From positions 1 to 64,000 of the forward strand of contig NZ_LMWH01000205.1 of the NCBI RefSeq assembly GCF_001507435.1: 64,000 bases of DNA. The letters run 5' to 3'. Made by a program: the position numbers and the translations under genes. The stretch's first letter is position 1. Every line of letters starts with the position of its first letter. The notes under the pieces are model-generated. The model was not told the DNA's origin. It did not search any database and saw only the letters and a list, made by a program, of their open reading frames with translations. The DNA comes from Streptomyces sp. NRRL F-5122. GTDB lineage: Bacteria; Actinomycetota; Actinomycetes; Streptomycetales; Streptomycetaceae. This document shows, one piece after another, positions 46,920 through 55,335 of the stretch.

Positions 46920-46950
46920 GGGGACGGACGGTCGCGGACCGTCCGTCCCC
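46920..46950. terminator. Terminator after chiA
   Basis: A 14-bp perfect stem GGGGACGGACGGTC / GACCGTCCGTCCCC with a 3-nt loop between convergent genes. Confidence 0.9.
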
Positions 46951-46982
46951 GTCCCCGTCCGCCGCGCCCTCGCACCGGGCCC

Positions 46983-47378
46983 TCACCCGATCGGGCGGTA
47001 GTGCCCCAGCACGGTCGCCAGATGGCCGAACCACTCCTGCAACTCCCCGCGCCTCGCGGCCACCACGCACTCGAACACCCTGCCGTCCGGGTGCACCACG
47101 GCCACCATCAGCGACCTGCCGTCGGGGCTCGCCCGGTAGTGGACGCTGCGGACGACCTGCCACGGGAAGTCCGCCGACAGTCCGTGCGTCTCGAAGGCGA
47201 CACCCGCCGCGTCCACCACCACCGAGTTGTGCCGGTCGGCGGCCAGGAAGTCCGGACCCGGGGGCAGTTGGGGAGCCGCGGGCGGATGTGCCGGCGGATA
47301 CGGCGGGTACGCCGCCGGCGGCGGCCCGAAGCCCGGCGGGCCCGCCGGCGGCTGGTGGCCGTACCCGGGCTGATGCAT
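46983..47378 (-). CDS. Small protein with Pro-rich N-terminus, unknown function
   Basis: A 131-residue protein. Residues 1-45 are Pro/Gly/Tyr/Ala-rich and disordered; 46-131 form a small alpha/beta domain (DRHNSVVVDAAGVAFETHGL, RSLMVAVVHPDGRVFECVVA) with the layout of a PH-like domain. A related PH-like layout is seen in the acidic protein at 49421. I know no function. Confidence 0.6.
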   Translation of the reverse strand: MHQPGYGHQPPAGPPGFGPPPAAYPPYPPAHPPAAPQLPPGPDFLAADRHNSVVVDAAGVAFETHGLSADFPWQVVRSVHYRASPDGRSLMVAVVHPDGRVFECVVAARRGELQEWFGHLATVLGHYRPIG

Positions 47379-47513
47379 CCTTGTCTCCCCCTCGCCCGAC
47401 GCTCGTCGCGATCAGTATCCCGGTCCGCCCACCCCGGTTGAAACATTTCCGGGGGCCCACCGCATCAATGAGGTGAGGGCGTCGTGGGACGGCACCGGGG
47501 GCAGGGGGAACAC

Positions 47514-48029
47514 ATGCGGCAGAGCCGGACCGAGGGATATCCCGAGTTCGCGGCGGCGCGCGCGGGGCATCTCTACCGCTCCGCCTGCCTGCTCACCGGC
47601 GGCGACACCCACCTCGCCGAGGACCTCGTCCAGGAGGCCCTCGGCCGGGTGTACCTCCGCTGGGGCCGGATCTCCCGTCTCGACAACCCCGCCGGGTACG
47701 TCCAGACCGTTCTCACCCGTACCTTCCTCGCCCACCAGCGGCGGCACAGCAGTCGCAGGGAGCGGGCGACCGACGTGCTGCCCGAGCTGCCCGCGCCGGA
47801 CCCGGCCGGTGACACGCCTCTGCGGCTCACCCTCCTCGAGGCGCTCGGGCGGCTGTCCGCCAAGGACCGGGCCGTGGTCGTCCTGCGCTACTGGGAGGAC
47901 CGCAGCATCGAGGAGACGGCCGCCGCCCTGAACACCAGCTCGGCCGCCGTACGCACCCGCTGCGTCCGTGCCCTCGCGCGACTGCGCCTGTTCCTCGGCG
48001 ACACCGTCGGCGAGTACGCGGCGCCCTGA
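47514..48029 (+). CDS. SigE-family ECF RNA polymerase sigma factor
   Basis: A 171-residue ECF sigma factor. Region 2 (about 10-80) has YPEFAAARAGHLYRSACLLT and the DLVQEALGRVYLRWGRI promoter-melting helix; region 4 (about 112-160) has LSAKDRAVVVLRYWEDRSIE and TSSAAVRTRCVRALARL. It belongs to the actinobacterial SigE-family type without a zinc anti-sigma. The start ATG at 47514 follows a GGGGGAAC RBS. The next gene, 46 bp downstream, encodes a single-pass membrane protein and probably is its partner. Confidence 0.9.
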   Translation: MRQSRTEGYPEFAAARAGHLYRSACLLTGGDTHLAEDLVQEALGRVYLRWGRISRLDNPAGYVQTVLTRTFLAHQRRHSSRRERATDVLPELPAPDPAGDTPLRLTLLEALGRLSAKDRAVVVLRYWEDRSIEETAAALNTSSAAVRTRCVRALARLRLFLGDTVGEYAAP

Positions 48030-48075
48030 CCGCCCCGCCCGACACCATCTCCTTCCGCAGAAAAGGCGGTTTGCC

Positions 48076-49314
48076 ATGCCCCCGGAAGACCACGACCACT
48101 TCGAGGACCACCTCGCCGCCGCTCTACGGCACACCGGCGGGGCCTTCGAGGCCGACCGGCACACTCTCGTCACCGGCGGCGAGGCACACGGCCGGCGCAT
48201 CCGCCGCCGCCGGGCCGCCGTCGCGGGATGCGCGGCCGGTGTCGCGCTCGTGGGACTCGGCGCGGCCCTGCTCCCGGCAAGCGCCGGTGGAGAGCAGCGG
48301 TCCGTCGCCGCCCCTCCCGTCACTCCCTCGCTCTCACCCTCACAACGACCCGTCGTGACGGGTGACGACCTCGTGCGCACCCTCAAGAAGCTGCTGCCCG
48401 GGGGCCGGTTCAGCCACGAGGAGGGACGCGGCACGAACAGTCCGATGCCGCTCGCCCAGGTCGTGTACGACGACGGCAAGGGCGAGGCCGCCGTCGCCGT
48501 CTCCCTCGACCGTGTCGCGCCCGGCAGTCAGCGGGCGGCACAGGCCACCGAGTGCCCGGACAAGGTGTACGTCCCGTACGACGCCTGCACCCGTTCCACG
48601 CTGTCCGACGGTTCCCGACTCATGATCATGCAGGGGTACGAGTATCCGGACCGCCGGGTCGACACCAAGATGTGGACGGCGGACCTCGTCACGCGGAGCG
48701 GACAGCACATCAGTGTGCAGGAGTGGAATGCCGCCGCCGAGAAGGACGCGCCCATCACCCGGGACCGGCCGCCCCTCTCCCCCGCCCGGTTGAAGGCGCT
48801 CGCCGGCGCCCGCGAGTGGCGCGCCGCCGTCGACGCCATCCCGGTGGATCCTTTCGCGGCTGTGGTCGAGCCGGCCGGTACACCGGTCGCATCCGGCCGC
48901 CCCGTCTCCGGAACGCTCGTCTCGCTGCTGCCCAAGGGACTCCGCGTCGCCTCGAAGAGCGCTGCGGATCCGGGGTTCGGCTACCTCGTCCTCGACGACA
49001 GCCGGGGCGCGAGCCTGGTCCAGGTCAACGTCCAAAAGCCCGTGCCGGGCGTCAAGGGCGGCGCCTCCGTCCCGGCCACCCGGACTCTGCCCGACGGCAC
49101 CACCGTGGACATGCGTCAAAGCGACGGTGACAAGGGCGTCGAGGGGACCGTCGTACGGACCGTCGACGTCCGGCGGCCCGACGGCTCCCGGGTGGTGATC
49201 AGCGCCTTCAATTCCGGCACCCAGCACACGTCCCCGACCCGCCCGCTGCCCCCACTCACCATGAGGCAACTGGAAGCCATCGCCACGAGCCCGAAGTGGC
49301 GCCCGGTCGGCTGA
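48076..49314 (+). CDS. Single-pass membrane protein paired with the ECF sigma factor
   Basis: A 412-residue protein. A cytoplasmic N-terminus of about 47 residues (acidic, then Arg-rich [14 protein letters not shown]), one membrane segment (about 48-70, GCAAGVALVGLGAALLPASA), and a large extracytoplasmic domain with two cysteines (ECPDKVYVPYDACTR). No zinc HxxxCxxC motif is present, so it is not a classic ZAS anti-sigma, but position and topology suggest it regulates or is regulated by the sigma factor. Confidence 0.65.
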   Translation: MPPEDHDHFEDHLAAALRHTGGAFEADRHTLVTGGEAHGRRIRRRRAAVAGCAAGVALVGLGAALLPASAGGEQRSVAAPPVTPSLSPSQRPVVTGDDLVRTLKKLLPGGRFSHEEGRGTNSPMPLAQVVYDDGKGEAAVAVSLDRVAPGSQRAAQATECPDKVYVPYDACTRSTLSDGSRLMIMQGYEYPDRRVDTKMWTADLVTRSGQHISVQEWNAAAEKDAPITRDRPPLSPARLKALAGAREWRAAVDAIPVDPFAAVVEPAGTPVASGRPVSGTLVSLLPKGLRVASKSAADPGFGYLVLDDSRGASLVQVNVQKPVPGVKGGASVPATRTLPDGTTVDMRQSDGDKGVEGTVVRTVDVRRPDGSRVVISAFNSGTQHTSPTRPLPPLTMRQLEAIATSPKWRPVG

Positions 49315-49331
49315 CCCGGAGGCGGCCGACC

Positions 49332-49352
49332 GGGCCCCGGCGGCCGGGGCCC
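49332..49352. terminator. Terminator after the sigma factor operon
   Basis: A 9-bp stem GGGCCCCGG / CCGGGGCCC with a 3-nt loop, 18 bp after the stop. Confidence 0.75.
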
Positions 49353-49420
49353 TCGGCGTCGCGTACGGGGCGAGGGGGCGCGTCCGGCACGCACCGGACC
49401 GCGGTTGCGGACGGACCGCG

Positions 49421-50044
49421 TCAGTCGGCGACCTTCTCGAGGGTGTCCGCTTCCTCCGCGCCGTCCTCGAAGTAGGCGTCCAGGACCTCGTCGAGCCGGG
49501 TCTCCCACTCCTGGAAGCGCGAGCGGGAGTCGGCCTCGATCTCTATGGGGTACCACCGGCGTTCGGGCGTGTGCACGGTGACCGTGAACCGCTTCCCGAA
49601 GCGGGCGGTCTCCGTCTCCACGGCGCCGATCTCGTCCCAGCGGAACTCGCACGCCTGGTCGTCCAGACGGAGCCGGACGCCGCTGTGGTCCGCGACGATC
49701 CGGGCGCGGCGGTCGGACGCCTCGAAGACGGGGCCGTCGGAGGCGGACTCCTCCTCGGGCTCCGCCTCCGGCTCGTCCTCGGCGTCCGCGTCCGGCTCGT
49801 CGTCCGCGTCCGCCGCGGCGGGTGCCTCTTCGGAGACCCGGTCCTCGACCGGGCTCGTCTCCTCGGGCACGGTGTCGTCCTGCCTGTCCTCCGACTCGGC
49901 GGTGGACGCTGGGGAGGTGAGCCCGGGGATGAAGGCCGGGTCGACTCCGGCGCCGTCCAGGGGCTGGCTGCTCGAACCAATGCGCTGCTCCACAGCGGGC
50001 AGTATGGTCCAAGATCCTGTGTCCGACACAGCCGACCCCTGCAT
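49421..50044 (-). CDS. Acidic protein with PH-like C-terminal domain, unknown function
   Basis: A 207-residue protein. Residues about 45-100 are an extremely acidic Glu/Asp/Ala linker (EEAPAAADADDEPDADAEDE); residues 103-195 form a compact domain (RARIVADHSGVRLRLDDQAC, FRWDEIGAVETETARFGKRF, RRWYPIEIEADSRSRFQEW) with a PH-like layout. It starts 17 bp after the GntP permease stop and could be read through from that transcript, but nothing connects it functionally. Confidence 0.6.
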   Translation of the reverse strand: MQGSAVSDTGSWTILPAVEQRIGSSSQPLDGAGVDPAFIPGLTSPASTAESEDRQDDTVPEETSPVEDRVSEEAPAAADADDEPDADAEDEPEAEPEEESASDGPVFEASDRRARIVADHSGVRLRLDDQACEFRWDEIGAVETETARFGKRFTVTVHTPERRWYPIEIEADSRSRFQEWETRLDEVLDAYFEDGAEEADTLEKVAD

Positions 50045-50061
50045 CGTTATAGGAAACTGCG

Positions 50062-51543
50062 CTAAACGAAGACACTCACCACGGCGGCGACCGCGAAGCC
50101 GGCCACCGACAGGACCGACTCGAGCACGGTCCAGGTCCGCAGTGTGTCGCGCTCACTGATGCCGAAGTACTTGGCCACCATCCAGAAGCCCCCGTCGTTG
50201 ACGTGGGAGGCGAAGATGGAACCGGCCGAGATGGCCATGATGACCAGGGCCACGAAGGCCTGGGAGTGGTGACCCTCCGTCAGCAGCGGGGCGACGATGC
50301 CCGCGGTCGTGACGATCGCGACCGTCGCCGAGCCCTGGGCCACGCGCAGGACGAGCGAGATCAGGTACGACAGGACGATCACCGGCAGTCCGACGTTGTT
50401 GAAGGTGTCGGAGAGGGCCTGCGCGACACCGCTGCCCTTGAGGACCGCACCGAAGATCCCGCCCGCGCCGACCACCAGCAGGATGTTGCCGACCGGCTTG
50501 AGCGAGGCGGTGGACACCGTCTCCAGGGACTTGCGGGACCAGCCGCGCCGGATGCCGAGCAGGTAGTACGCGAGCAGCAGCGCGATCGTCAGCGCCACGA
50601 ACGGGTGACCGAAGAACTCGATCACCGACCGTCCGGTCGAGGGGTCGAAGGCGATCGAGGAGAAGGTGGCGAGCAGGATCAGGATCAGTGGTGTGCCGAT
50701 GATCAGGAAGACCGTGGTGAGCGGCACCGGCTTCTCCGTCGGGGTCACTCCGGCCGCCCGTTGCTCCTCCGCGAGCGCCTCCTTGGCCTCCTGGGCGGCC
50801 TCGACCATGTCCTGCGGTACGGGCACGAAGATCCGCTTGCCGATCCAGGCCGACCACGCCCACGCCGCCAGCACCGCCGGGATGCCGCAGACGATGCCCA
50901 TCAGGATGACCATGCCCAGGTCGACCTTCAGCAGGCCGGCGGCGGCCACCGGGCCCGGGTGGGGCGGCAGGAACGCGTGGGTCATCGACAGGCCCGCGAG
51001 CAGCGGGAGGCAGTAGAGCAGGATCGACTTGCCACCGCGTTTGGCGGCCGCGTACACGATCGGCGCGAGCACGAAGATGCCGACGTCGAAGAAGACCGGG
51101 ATACCGAAGATCAGACCGGTCAGGCCCATGGCCAGCGGGGCGCGCTTCTCCCCGAACAGGTTCAGCAGCCGGGACGCCAGCACCTCGGCGCCGCCGCTGA
51201 CCTCGAGGACCGCGCCGAGCATGGTGCCCAGGCCGATGATGATGGCCACATGGCCGAGGGTGCCGCCCATGCCGGACTCGATGAGGGAGACGGCGTCCGA
51301 GCGCTGGACCGTGCCGAACAGTTCGGTGACCGACAGACCCGCGCCGAGGCCGACGGCTATGGAGACGGCGAGCAGGGCCACGAAGGGCTGGAGCCGCACC
51401 TTGATGATCAGGACGAGCAGCAGCACGATGCCGAGCGCCGCGACGGTGAGCAGGCCGGCGGTGCCGTGGACGAAGGCCAGCAGGCCTCCGGTATGGGGTG
51501 GGGCGGGTAGTGTGCCGGCGGCTGCGAGGAAAGGCATGGGCAT
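50062..51543 (-). CDS. GntP family permease (gluconate/D-serine transporter family)
   Basis: A 493-residue inner-membrane proton symporter with 12-14 membrane segments. GntP motifs are clear: ALLAVSIAVGLGAGLSVTEL, GIPVFFDVGIFVLAPIVYAA, HAFLPPHPGPVAAAGLL and the C-terminal HVNDGGFWMVAKYF. The family carries gluconate and related sugar acids, and in enterobacteria also D-serine (DsdX). Within this cluster it is the probable uptake system for the substrate of the PLP deaminase and kinase. The start ATG at 51543 is followed by a second ATG two codons later. Confidence 0.9.
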   Translation of the reverse strand: MPMPFLAAAGTLPAPPHTGGLLAFVHGTAGLLTVAALGIVLLLVLIIKVRLQPFVALLAVSIAVGLGAGLSVTELFGTVQRSDAVSLIESGMGGTLGHVAIIIGLGTMLGAVLEVSGGAEVLASRLLNLFGEKRAPLAMGLTGLIFGIPVFFDVGIFVLAPIVYAAAKRGGKSILLYCLPLLAGLSMTHAFLPPHPGPVAAAGLLKVDLGMVILMGIVCGIPAVLAAWAWSAWIGKRIFVPVPQDMVEAAQEAKEALAEEQRAAGVTPTEKPVPLTTVFLIIGTPLILILLATFSSIAFDPSTGRSVIEFFGHPFVALTIALLLAYYLLGIRRGWSRKSLETVSTASLKPVGNILLVVGAGGIFGAVLKGSGVAQALSDTFNNVGLPVIVLSYLISLVLRVAQGSATVAIVTTAGIVAPLLTEGHHSQAFVALVIMAISAGSIFASHVNDGGFWMVAKYFGISERDTLRTWTVLESVLSVAGFAVAAVVSVFV

Positions 51544-51671
51544 GACAGGGGGACCTCTGGCTTCTCGTAGTGCCATACGGCTTCGGTGTGAGGGGGATCG
51601 CGGCACGACGCCCCGGGGGTGGGGGACGCCGTGCCGCGGCGGACTGCGGGGGTGGATGAGCGGCAGCCGCG

Positions 51672-52082
51672 TCAGCCGAGGACGGCCAGCGCGTCGATCT
51701 CGATGAGGAGTCCGGCCGGGAGACCCACGTAGACCGTGGTCCGGGCGGCGGGCGGCTGGGTGAGGCCCTGCTCCTCGAAGTAGGCGTTGTAGATCTCGTT
51801 CATCTCCGCGAAGTGGTCCACGTCCGTCAGATAGACCCGGATCATCATCACGTCGTCCCAGGAGGCGCCGCCCTCCTCGAGGATCGCCTTGACGTTGGCG
51901 AGTGTCTGGAGGGTCTGGTCGCGCAGGGCCGGGCCCGCGGGCGTCGGGGGCTTGCCCTCCTCGGCGGGCAGGAAGCCGACCTGCCCCGCGACCTGGAGGA
52001 TGTTTCCCTTCCGCACACCGTGGGAGAACTTGGCCGGCGGCGTGGTGTGGGTCTTCGGGGTGAGGGCGATCTTGTCCGTCAT
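51672..52082 (-). CDS. RidA family enamine/imine deaminase
   Basis: A 136-residue trimeric enzyme that hydrolyses reactive enamines and imines such as 2-aminoacrylate. The family signature is present near the C-terminus, including the substrate-binding Arg and Glu (PAARTTVYVGLPAGLLIEID). It overlaps the iclR stop (ATGA) and would detoxify the enamine released by the PLP dehydratase/deaminase encoded 2 kb away in the divergent arm. That the partner chemistry is encoded in one cluster is the main support for a dehydratase pathway. Confidence 0.9.
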   Translation of the reverse strand: MTDKIALTPKTHTTPPAKFSHGVRKGNILQVAGQVGFLPAEEGKPPTPAGPALRDQTLQTLANVKAILEEGGASWDDVMMIRVYLTDVDHFAEMNEIYNAYFEEQGLTQPPAARTTVYVGLPAGLLIEIDALAVLG

Positions 52083-52840
52083 ACGGCGTCCTTTGCTGGG
52101 GTGTTGCCGGAGTACTCCCGGCTGATGGCGTCCGCGGTACGGCGCACCAGGGGGAGCAGCGTGAGGAGTTCGTCCGCGGTGACGACCACGTTGGGCGCGG
52201 AGACCGACATCGCGGCGACGGCCCGGCCGTCGGCACCGCGGACGGGTGCGGCGACGCAGTTGATCGACTCCTCGTGGCCGCCGAGGTCGGTGGCCCAGCC
52301 CTGCTCGCGCACGATCGCCAGTTCCCTCAGGAAGGCGGCGGCGTTCGGCGTCGAACGGGCCGTGTACAGGGGATAGTCGAGCTTGTCCACGACGGCGCGG
52401 CGCTCGGGGTCGGGCAGGTCGGCGAGGAGGAGCTTGGCGACGGCCGCGACGGTGATGGCCACCGGCTTCCCGATCCGGGAGTACATCCGTACCGGGTAGC
52501 GGCTCTCCACCTTGTCGATGTAGAGGACCTCGTTCTCCTCGTAGACCGCGAGATGGACCGTGTGCCCGCACTCCTCGTTCAGGCGCACGAGGTGCGGATG
52601 GGCGATCTCTCGGATGTCGAGGTTCTCGACCGCCTGCTGGGCGAGGGCGAAGAGCCGGGCACCGAGGCGGTAGCGCTGGTCGGACTGGCGGTAGACCAGT
52701 CCGTGTTCGTGCAGGGTGCGCAGGAGGCGCAGGGCGGTGGACTTGTGCACACCGAGCCGGTCGGCGACCTGTCCGAGATCGGCGGGCCCCTCGGCGAGCA
52801 GCGGCAGGATGCTCAGCGCCCGGTCGACGGTCTGGCTCAT
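52079..52840 (-). CDS. IclR family regulator
   Basis: A 253-residue regulator: winged HTH at 1-65 (VDRALSILPLLAEGPADLGQ, VHKSTALRLLRTLHEHGLV), and an effector-binding GAF-like domain at about 75-250 (VESRYPVRMYSRIGKPVAIT, INCVAAPVRGADGRAVAAMS). The group includes KdgR, sensor of 2-keto-3-deoxygluconate, which fits the sugar-acid kinase beside it. The start ATG at 52840 has GAGGAGGT nine bases upstream and overlaps the kinase stop. The GCAAC dyad at 54001-54027 is its probable operator. Confidence 0.9.
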   Translation of the reverse strand: MSQTVDRALSILPLLAEGPADLGQVADRLGVHKSTALRLLRTLHEHGLVYRQSDQRYRLGARLFALAQQAVENLDIREIAHPHLVRLNEECGHTVHLAVYEENEVLYIDKVESRYPVRMYSRIGKPVAITVAAVAKLLLADLPDPERRAVVDKLDYPLYTARSTPNAAAFLRELAIVREQGWATDLGGHEESINCVAAPVRGADGRAVAAMSVSAPNVVVTADELLTLLPLVRRTADAISREYSGNTPAKDAV

Positions 52841-53910
52841 GGCGTACGTACCTCCTCCTCGGCCCGTGTGTCGGCTTCGGTCCAGCCGGGGCCGAGTCGA
52901 AGTGTCCCCCACCCGGTGTCGTCGAGTGCGGCGAGGCGGTCGGCGTGGTCGCGCGCGGGTGGGGTGGCGAGGTCACCGGGGACGGTGAGCGCCGCGGCGG
53001 CCATGAGGTGGCCGTGGCGCAGGCGGTCAGGGACGGGGAGCCGGCGCAGGGTGGCGGAGAGGAAGCCGGCGGCGAAGGCGTCCCCGGCACCGACGGCGGC
53101 CACGACGTCGACGTTCAGGGCGGGTTCGAAGGTGGCGGCCCCCGTGGCGTCCCGGCGGGGGCCGCCGGTGTCCCTGCCGAGCGCCGTCGCCCCGTGCCCG
53201 CCCTGCTTGACGACCACGATCTCCGGCTCGGGCAGTGCCCGGCGGATCGCACGGGCGCCGTGCAGCCCCCACGCCTCGCGGGCCTCGTCGTCCCCGACGA
53301 ACACGATGTCGGCCCCGCGCGCCAGCTCCAGCAGCACCCGGGGCCCGTCGGCGTCGCGCCACAGCCCGGGGCGGTGGTTGACGTCGAAGGAGACGAGCGG
53401 ACGTCCGGCGCCGGGCGCCGTCAGCTCCCGCACGAGGCCGAGACAGTCCTCGGACAGCGCCGCGGTGATCCCGGACAGATGCAGGATCCGGCCGGCCCGC
53501 ACGGCGTCCAGGTCCGTGTTCCCCACCGTCATCGCCGAGGCGGCCGACGCCGCCCGGTAGTACGCCACCTCGTGGGCGTCGGTGGCGCGGTCCCCCGCCG
53601 TGCGGAAGTAGATCCCCGTCGGGCGGCCCGGGTCGCGCCGCACGAACCCGACGTCGACCCCGTACGTCCCGATCGACTCGACCAGGTGATCGCCGAAGCC
53701 GTCCGCCCCGACCCGGCCGACCCAGCGCGCCGAGTGGCCGGCGGCCGCCAGCGTGCACACCACGTTGGACTCCGCACCACCGATGGCGCGGTCGAAGGAG
53801 GGGACGTCGGCGAGGCGCCCGGGACGGGAGGGCAGAAACGCGACCATGGACTCGCCGAGCGCGACGACGTCCACGACGTCCGGGGCGGTGGGCCGGCCGA
53901 TGGCGGTCAC
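52837..53910 (-). CDS. PfkB family sugar kinase (2-keto-3-deoxygluconate kinase-like)
   Basis: A 357-residue ribokinase-fold kinase. The N-terminal GESMVAFLP and GGAESNVVCTLAAAG motifs bind sugar; the C-terminal VAAVGAGDAFAAGFLSATL carries the catalytic Asp and anion hole. The pattern FYYRAASAAS-like block (AYYRAASAASAM) is shared with KDG kinases, which form 2-keto-3-deoxy-6-phosphogluconate. The start is GTG at 53910. It is the first gene of the minus-strand arm of the cluster. Confidence 0.85.
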   Translation of the reverse strand: MTAIGRPTAPDVVDVVALGESMVAFLPSRPGRLADVPSFDRAIGGAESNVVCTLAAAGHSARWVGRVGADGFGDHLVESIGTYGVDVGFVRRDPGRPTGIYFRTAGDRATDAHEVAYYRAASAASAMTVGNTDLDAVRAGRILHLSGITAALSEDCLGLVRELTAPGAGRPLVSFDVNHRPGLWRDADGPRVLLELARGADIVFVGDDEAREAWGLHGARAIRRALPEPEIVVVKQGGHGATALGRDTGGPRRDATGAATFEPALNVDVVAAVGAGDAFAAGFLSATLRRLPVPDRLRHGHLMAAAALTVPGDLATPPARDHADRLAALDDTGWGTLRLGPGWTEADTRAEEEVRTP

Positions 53911-53954
53911 GATGGTGATGGCTCCTCGTCGACGGGAAGGGTCACGGCGATCCG

Positions 53955-53984
53955 TTGACCTCGCGTTGGCCGGGATGTTAGACA
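53955..53984 (+). promoter_or_regulatory. Probable plus-strand promoter of the deaminase arm
   Basis: TTGACC (53955-53960), 18-bp spacer, TAGACA (53979-53984) form a sigma-HrdB-like promoter. Transcription would start near 53991, immediately ahead of the GCAAC operator. Confidence 0.5.
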
Positions 53985-54000
53985 GCATCAAGCGAGATAC

Positions 54001-54027
54001 GCAACGGTCGTTGCACATATTGCAACG
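54001..54027. promoter_or_regulatory. Probable IclR operator, overlapping GCAAC/GTTGC dyads
   Basis: GCAAC-GGTC-GTTGC (54001-54014) overlaps CGTTGCA-CATAT-TGCAACG (54009-54027), a perfect 7-5-7 inverted repeat. It lies between the presumed transcription start and the RBS of the deaminase gene, about 90 bp upstream of the divergent kinase. IclR family sites are short dyads of this kind. Confidence 0.65.
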
Positions 54028-54047
54028 CACTCCGTCAGGGAGGACCC

Positions 54048-55325
54048 ATGGACGCCGCCACCTCCGCAGAACGCCTCGCCGCCCTCATGGCGGAGAGGGT
54101 CGACCACCGTTTCAAGGGCCTCCCGCCGGACGCGGAGGGCCTGACCCTCGCCGAGCTGGCGGGCGAGCGCCGCAACCTCTTCACGGACGGCTTCACCACC
54201 CCGCTGCTCTCCCTCTCCGCCGAACGGCTCCAGCACAACCTCGACCTGATGGAGACCTACACGGCCCGCCACGGACTCGCCTTCGCCCCGCACGGCAAGA
54301 CCTCCATGGCGCCCCAGCTCTTCCACCGCCAGATCGAGCACGGCGCCTGGGGCATCACCCTCGCGGTCCCCCACCAGGTCTGGGTCGCACGGCACTTCGG
54401 TATCCGGCGCATCTTCCTCGCCAACGAGCTGGTCGATGCCGCGGCCCTGCGCAGGCTCGCGGCCGAGCTCGCCGCGGACGAGGACTTCCGCTTCATCTGC
54501 TACGTCGACTCGGTGCGCGGGGTCGAGCTCATGGACGCGGCGCTGGCAGGCGCCCCGCGCCCGGTGGACGTCGTGGTGGAGCTGGCGGCCGGTGAGGGCG
54601 CGCGCACCGGCGTCCGCACGGAGGAGGAGTGCGCGGCCGTCGCGGACGCGGTGGCCGGCACACGGACGCTGCGGCTGGTGGGCGTCGCGGGGTACGAGGG
54701 CGAGGTGCCACAGGCGGATCCCGACCGCGTACACGCCTGGCTGCGCCGGCTGACCGCGCTCGCGGCGGACTTCGACAAGGCGGGACGCTTCACGGGGCTG
54801 GACGAGATCGTGGTGAGCGCGGGCGGCAGCGCCTGGTTCGACGCGGTGGCCGACGTCTTCGCCGAGATCCCCGAACTGTCCGCCCCGGTACTGAAGTTGC
54901 TCCGCTCGGGCGCCTACGTGTCGCACGACGACGGCCACTACCGCAAGCTGACCCCCTTCGGACGCGTCCCCGAGGAGGGCGCCCTGGAGCCCGCCTTCCG
55001 GCTGTGGGCCCAGGTGGTGTCCCGGCCCTCCGCCGAGCAGGCCTTCGCCAACGCCGGCAAGCGGGACGCGGCGTACGACCTGGATCTGCCCCTCGCCCAG
55101 GTGGTTCGCAGGGACGGCCGGGAGCGGCAGGCCACCGGTGTCTCGGTGACCGCCCTGTCCGACCAGCACGCCTGGCTCCGTACGGCCCCCGAGGCGGACG
55201 TCGAGGTCGGCGACTGGCTCGGCCTGGGGCTGTCCCACCCGTGCACGTCCTTCGACAAGTGGCAGCTGATCCCGGTGGCGGAGGCGGACGGCACGGTCGT
55301 CGACTACATCCGCACGTTCTTCTAG
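54048..55325 (+). CDS. Type III PLP amino acid deaminase/dehydratase (D-serine dehydratase-like)
   Basis: A 425-residue PLP enzyme of the alanine racemase/D-threonine aldolase fold. The Schiff-base lysine is K84 in FAPHGKTSMAP; the C-terminal metal-binding pair H397-x-C399 (GLSHPCTSFDKW) marks the D-serine dehydratase-like group, which uses Zn2+ to eliminate water or amine groups from D-amino acids. Expected products are an enamine, then keto acid and ammonia. Candidate substrates are D-serine/D-threonine or 2-amino-2-deoxy-D-gluconate (D-glucosaminate). The RBS is CAGGGAGG; the gene is divergent from the kinase and 10 bp before the deacylase gene. Confidence 0.88.
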   Translation: MDAATSAERLAALMAERVDHRFKGLPPDAEGLTLAELAGERRNLFTDGFTTPLLSLSAERLQHNLDLMETYTARHGLAFAPHGKTSMAPQLFHRQIEHGAWGITLAVPHQVWVARHFGIRRIFLANELVDAAALRRLAAELAADEDFRFICYVDSVRGVELMDAALAGAPRPVDVVVELAAGEGARTGVRTEEECAAVADAVAGTRTLRLVGVAGYEGEVPQADPDRVHAWLRRLTALAADFDKAGRFTGLDEIVVSAGGSAWFDAVADVFAEIPELSAPVLKLLRSGAYVSHDDGHYRKLTPFGRVPEEGALEPAFRLWAQVVSRPSAEQAFANAGKRDAAYDLDLPLAQVVRRDGRERQATGVSVTALSDQHAWLRTAPEADVEVGDWLGLGLSHPCTSFDKWQLIPVAEADGTVVDYIRTFF

Positions 55326-55335
55326 GAGGCCCGGC

